NCBI GenBank assembly: GCA_008933995.1
Contig: WARS01000065.1
Location: 434,001-498,000 of the forward strand
Length of the DNA stretch: 64,000 nt
Reading direction: 5' to 3'
Origin: Datnioides undecimradiatus
Taxonomy: Eukaryota; Chordata; Actinopteri; Lobotiformes; Datnioididae
The notes under the pieces were generated by a model. The model was not told where the DNA came from, did no database searches, and saw only the letters and a program-made list of their open reading frames with translations. Shown here in pieces: positions 59,028 through 64,000 of this stretch. Both the position numbers and the translations under genes were made by a program. The first letter of the stretch is position 1. Every line of letters starts with the position of its first letter.

Positions 59028-62000
59028 GTAAGCCATGGTTCCTCTTTGCAGCTTGTCTTTTAGCTAGCAGGCTAGCGCGAGCTAACAAGCTAACCTCAGC
59101 TTCTGGAGCTCGACTGGCTTGAATTTATCTGTCGTTAGAAGGGCATTTGCACTGAGTTCTTTTACGGCTAAACTCTTGTCATTTTAGTAGTTGTGTTTGT
59201 TTTGTTTACATCGTGTTAGCACGAGCTTAACACCAGCAGCGGAGTGGAGGTGGTCGTCCGCACATTGGCGGAGCAGGCCGGGGAGTCTGATCTCGACACT
59301 CCGCCCCCTCCGCCATCATATCTGGTGTCATTTGAACCTACAGGCGAAGGCCTCTACGATCAACGCATACCTTGTGCTAGTTGGGTAGCAGGCTAGCTAG
59401 CCCATCTCTGTTATGCAACAGAAACATGATATGTGGACTAATCCTGCAGTAACGATTGATTTATTTTAATTTTCTCAAAGACGATTAGTTTTAATTAGCT
59501 TCAAACACGAACAATATAACAAATACGCTTCTGTAACGTTAGCTCGGAATCCCTGACGGTAGCTAATGTCAACTTGAGCTATTTTGTCTATACCATAGCC
59601 ATCTTTACGACCAAACAATTTAGCATTAATAAGTATGTTAAAGTTACTAATCAGTGTAAATTTAATGCCAGCGTTAGCATGGCTTTAACGGCTTCAACCC
59701 AGTAGCTTGAACTCGTCATCCCGCCACGTTTTGAAGTGCATGATATTTGTGTCTATTGAAATGCAGAAGAGATTTAAAACCTGCAAGCAACGCGTTTCCT
59801 CCGTGACCTTGCTCTGGTTTATTCAAAACAAAGTTAGTTAAGTTACTACCGGATGAAGATGTAAACATTTTGAAAAAAAACGTAACCACAATCTGGCTAA
59901 AGACTTGAAGGTTTAAGGTTAAGATGCTTCTTGTTTAAGTCCACTGCTAAATTTGGTTCATCCACTATTGAAATTCTGTTAGTTTTACGTTTTGGCTAAT
60001 GTTAAATGCAGAGTGCACGTGTGTACAGTATCAATGCTCATCAAATTACAAAACATTTCTTTCTTTTATGTTATAACTAATAGTCATGGTGTTAAATAAT
60101 ACCCAGATAGTTATGAAACAGTCTCGCCAGTAGCCTAAATAGGTAAAATTAAACAGTTGTGGCAATCAGAGGTGTGATTGAACTGCTGTGATCCCCTTTT
60201 CTTTGTGGTTTCTCTATTACATTGTCACATAAGTCACAGTAGAGGTTGACATGCCTTCAGCTGAGACACGCACACACGTCTTCAAAAATGAACTTTAAAA
60301 GAAAATGATTCTCATGCCCACAATGCATTCTGATTTTAATTAGACCTGTCTGCATCCACTTGTCTGTTCTCTGAAGCATGTATAAATTTCAGCATCAATA
60401 GTTGTATTTTTTTAATATCCTTTTGAGAAGGTTGACTGCCAAAGCACTCCACTGCAATCATGTACTGAATTTCCTGGAAATACATAGTGTTGACCAATCG
60501 CAATGAGGCATAAGTTGCAGAAGTTCCAACACTTGAGTGAACAGCACAAACAACTGCCAGATACGGATACTTATTGTAGAGGGGAAATAAGTCACTGATG
60601 ACCGATATGGTGGCCGATACAGTGAATTTTTGCGCTGGAATGTGGATTTTGCACAGCTATGACTCGCAAAGGTGCTCAGAAGGCTGCTTTCTTGTAGAAA
60701 AAACTAAATATGGGCTTTTCTATGAGTGTATGAGTGTTTCTATTGTGTCACAGTAAATGTAGCACTTTCTTAATTCCTTGTAATATAGGGAAAATGGTGT
60801 CTGAAATATTCTGGCATTTTGACATCGTTGGCATTTGACTCGGTTTTAAAGCCTGCGCCACTGTGTTACATGTGAGTCATTCAGAAATACATATTTGTTG
60901 TTTGTCTACATAATTAAAAGTGAATTGAATGGAAAAAACAGTGCTCAGCAGCGATGGAAGTGCAAGAGGCTTGTAAGATGCAGCTGAAGAAGTTTGAAAA
61001 GTGTTGTAATTCAAGATGCAAACAGTTTGATGAAGCTAAGTAATTATTGACATTTGGATTCTTTAAAATCGAAATAGCTCATATTATGTGAGTTAATTGA
61101 AATTCACATCACACAAGTAAACTTTATGCCACCATGGGGGCCAGCGCAGTACTACTACCCCAGAGTCCTGCCCCGATTGCTCAACAAGCCTCTGCTCTTC
61201 TAGATTTCCATTCAGTTTCTTCCAGCAGTCTTTCTGAGGCTGCATCCACACTGACATTTTTGTTTTAAAAGGCAGAACTTCTGTCAGTGCCTACTGTCCA
61301 ACTCCCAAGGCTAAGAGCCATGAAAACCGAGACCTTTGGAAACGCAGCTGACCCTGTTATAGTTTGAAAACTCCCCAGCTGCATTTTAGTCTGCATGGGG
61401 AAAGTGTGGAAACGATGACGCAGACCCCCAAGTCTTATCGGTTATGATTTGTCTTTCCCTGATTCGTCATGCCTCTATAACATGGCTTAACTTGTTGTTT
61501 GTAGTAGCTGTTTTACAGTTAAATTCTGCATTTTTTTCACGCCACTTCTGCCCACACTCACAAGGGGAAAAATATTATTCATCAGCACACACATGCCCAT
61601 TCTTAATAATCCTGGTATGGAAAGAGATGATCAAAATGCTCCTCTGGCTGGAGATTGCGTTAGTTTTGAAACATAAGCATATTCCTGTGGACGTAACCTG
61701 GAAAGCTGAAACCTGTTCCTGGGGCTTTCTTTCAGTATTTTACCGGATCGTCTCACATTGTACACCATGATGTCACCTAACCTTAAGCATGGGATTATAT
61801 GATCAATTTACAAAGTGATTGCAGGGCTGATCTCCTGCTGCTATCTTTTTCTTTTTATTTAAGTCACTGCAATTGATGGTTCCCTTGATACCACCTACAA
61901 ACTGATCTAAAGGAAAAAGACACTTAAGTTTCAATCCACAAGAACATATGCTCAGGTCGCTAGTTTTGTGGTTTAATTATGGTTGAGAGTTCTTCTTTTG

Positions 62001-62899
62001 AACTATAATGGTCTGTCAAAATCACCTTAAAGTCGTACTTGTTGAAAGATAGTCTTGATTTAAATTTGGTACCTTTCTGCTGGATTTTCTCATCCTTTGG
62101 TTAGCTTACAAAGCCCAGTTCTGCAAATGAAATGTGAAAAACAAATCTTCATTGGAAAAATAAGGTACATGTTCAGAATAACCACAGTTACCACCGTTAA
62201 TATTAGCATAAACAAAGTTAGCAGGTTTCTTCCTGCCAGCCCTGGTTGAACTTCACTATTTATTAATTTTACTTGTCAGCTGTTTTACTCCTGTATCATC
62301 AAGATGAAGTTATTTTAAAATGTTTAAATGTAAGGATTCGAGGTTTGTTTGTAGATAGAGACACGCCAAGTATGCATGAGCATTGGCTGTTATTTAGCTG
62401 TGTGGATATTGGTTTGGTTACCATGACATCGACAGGAACTATCCCCAACCAGCTGCATGGTTCTAGAAACAGCTGGGTCACAACATCACTGAAATAGACT
62501 CCACTAGGTTTCTGGATGGAAAATCTCCTCGGAGTAGCAGCAGCGCTGGGCCATGATTGAGCACTAGACTACAAATAATTTGCTCTTTCGTTTATTCATG
62601 TAGGAATACCATACTGTGTTTCTCTCAGCTCAGTGTGCTGTAACGGATTGATTATACTGGGCTGGTACTTTTTACTGAGTCTAAGGCAGGCTGCGAAAAT
62701 AGTGTGTCAGGGCCACACAACGGAAAATCAAATTACATTTCCTTTCCTATCACAATATAGGCAGACTGCCAGACAGTGAAAATGCATCTCATCGGCGGCT
62801 AATTTATTAAGTGTACACTTCTAATGTTATTCTTTCCATCTCTCCTTTAATCATTCAATTTCTCTGACCCTCCTTTCTCAAACTCTGCTTTATTTCCAG
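59028..62899 (+). other. gigyf1: gigyf1 5' intron (3.9 kb)
   Basis: Between the donor at 59028 and the acceptor tttatttccag ending at 62899. The segment about 61235-61440 (gctgcatccacactgacatt, gaaaacatg-like and gaaacgatgacgcag) resembles a degraded hAT-type repeat. No coding exon was found; open frames at 61444-61770 and 62273-62497 have no support. Confidence 0.5.
61235..61440. repeat. possible degraded hAT-type repeat
   Basis: The phrases catccacactgacatttttg and gtgtggaaacgatgacgcag resemble the two ends of a dispersed fish repeat that carries tccacactg and gaaacgatgacg motifs. No target duplication was verified. Confidence 0.25.
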
Positions 62900-63521
62900 T
62901 GGTGCAAAGGGAGGAGGACAGGAAATAAAGGAGTTACCTGGAGGGTCTCCGTCAATCCACATTTCAGTTGGAGCGAGAGAAAAAGGCACAGAGGGAGAGA
63001 GAGAGAGAGAGAGAAAGGAGAAGAGGAGTGCGAGTCGCGTCTGCTCTTGGCAGCTGTTCCAGCAGCCTGTTTCACTGTTTTGGCTGTTATTTTGTTCCTG
63101 CGTTACCTTTTTTGATGAATCAGTTCATATTTTTAACTTTAATGTGAGATATAACTGCTGTAAAACAAAAAAAGAAAACATTATTACTAGCAAGAGTGTT
63201 TTATTTTGTTCCATTGTTAATTTCCAAGGTTCTTTTTGTTTCTTTTTTTATGTTTAACAACCTTTTTCGGCTGTGAGTAGCAGGAGCTTCCATTCTCCAA
63301 ACTATCGTCAAACCCCCTTCCTTACCTAGTTAGGACCTGATAACCTGGTATTCCTCAAGCACCTGAAACTGGCAGCTATTCTCTTTGTGTCTGTGTGTTT
63401 GGGGAGCTCTGTGACCACAGCTTAAGCACCACTCAGCCTTCTAGTCACCTAAGCCTAACTAAAGCAAGCCAGCTCTAGCCTGGTCCAGCCCAGTCCAGCC
63501 TGCTCCGATCATCTGGACAGG
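62900..63521 (+). other. gigyf1: gigyf1 second 5' UTR exon
   Basis: Bounded by acceptor tatttccag (ends 62899) and donor CTGGACAGG|gtaagtc (63521/63522). It contains a (GA)n run at 62991-63014 and several ATG triplets, so upstream ORFs are possible. Length 622 nt, unusually long for one exon; a further splice inside is possible. Confidence 0.4.
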
Positions 63522-63660
63522 GTAAGTCAGCTGGAGGCACATCATTCCTTCCTTTGCTCATAGATTTTCCAAAAGTTGTGTATTTTTCTGTTGTAAATAA
63601 AACTAAAAACTTATTTCCATATTTATTTCAGATACTCAGTTCTGTGTGGACGTGAGGAAT

Positions 63661-63695
63661 ATGACTGCTGAGACTCTTAACTTCGGCCCAGAATG
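63661..63695 (+). CDS. gigyf1: GRB10-interacting GYF protein 1, first coding exon (partial)
   Basis: The exon 63632-63695 (acceptor AG at 63630-63631, donor GT at 63696) encodes MTAETLNFGPEW, almost identical to the conserved GIGYF1/2 start MAAETLNFGPEWL, with the Trp codon split by the intron (phase 2). The rest of the gene lies beyond the window. GIGYF proteins carry a GYF domain that binds proline-rich ligands and, with 4EHP, repress translation of target mRNAs. GIGYF1 rather than GIGYF2 is preferred because pop7, epo and ufsp1 are its neighbours in human 7q22.1. Confidence 0.85.
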
Positions 63696-64000
63696 GTAAC
63701 TGATCTGATTTCTTAACATTAGTTTTTAGGAGCATTTTATACAAAGAGAAGTGCTTAATGGACAAAATGAATGCCATTGCTCTCATGATAGTTAGATTTC
63801 TTTCTTTTTTCCACCACCGTGTCAATACATCTAATATTTAGTTAAGTGATTGTTGTTGTTGAGTTCAATTAATGTCTTTAAATGCTCACTCTGGAGCTTT
63901 TATCCACATCATAGACTCCATCAGCAGATTCATGACTCAGCCGTCAAACTAGATATTCAAACATTTGACATTATTATGAATTCTGTAATGTTTTTATATG
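63696..64000 (+). other. gigyf1: gigyf1 intron after the first coding exon
   Basis: Intron sequence from the donor at 63696 to the window end; no further exon is visible. Confidence 0.6.

Overview
The window is a euchromatic stretch of a ray-finned fish genome, most likely a percomorph (spiny-rayed) teleost. The reasons are vertebrate multi-exon genes with GT/AG introns, fish-type erythropoietin and ZP3 proteins, a fish-style very large interferon-inducible GTPase, and a tRNA-derived SINE of the kind common in percomorphs. I could not identify the species. Everything was read by eye from the DNA; family names come from remembered protein sequences, not from database searches.

Layout from left to right. 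1-14.4 kb: the 3' part of a neuroligin-2 gene (+), entering mid-esterase domain and running to the PDZ-binding C terminus, followed by a long 3' UTR. 14.5-21.2 kb: a GVIN1/VLIG-type interferon-induced very large GTPase (-), tail to tail with nlgn2, with a TATA box and two IRF/ISRE-like sites upstream and one apparent +1 frameshift in its giant exon. 22.1-22.3 kb: a small TA-flanked MITE. 23.5-26.2 kb: pop7, the RNase P/MRP subunit Rpp20 (+). 27.9-34.5 kb: a complete five-exon erythropoietin gene (-) with a tRNA-derived SINE in intron 1. 34.6-43.5 kb: mostly non-coding. 43.6-45.8 kb: a complete eight-exon ZP3-like egg-envelope gene (-), head to head with ufsp1 (46.4-47.1 kb, +), the UFM1-specific protease 1. 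48.4-55.1 kb: a tandem array of three two-exon secreted ENDOD1-like nuclease-fold genes (-), plus a decayed fourth copy. 58.8-64.0 kb: the 5' end of gigyf1 (+); only its first coding exon is inside.

pop7, epo, ufsp1 and gigyf1 are also neighbours on human 7q22.1, so the block is old and conserved. The lineage-specific parts are the GTPase, the ZP3 copy and the nuclease-like array. The genes do not form one pathway: the window mixes synapse organisation (nlgn2), immunity (the GTPase, possibly the nuclease-like array), tRNA processing (pop7), red-cell control (epo), egg coat (zp3), UFM1 processing (ufsp1) and translation control (gigyf1). No LTR retroelement, virus-like element, CRISPR array or rRNA was recognised.
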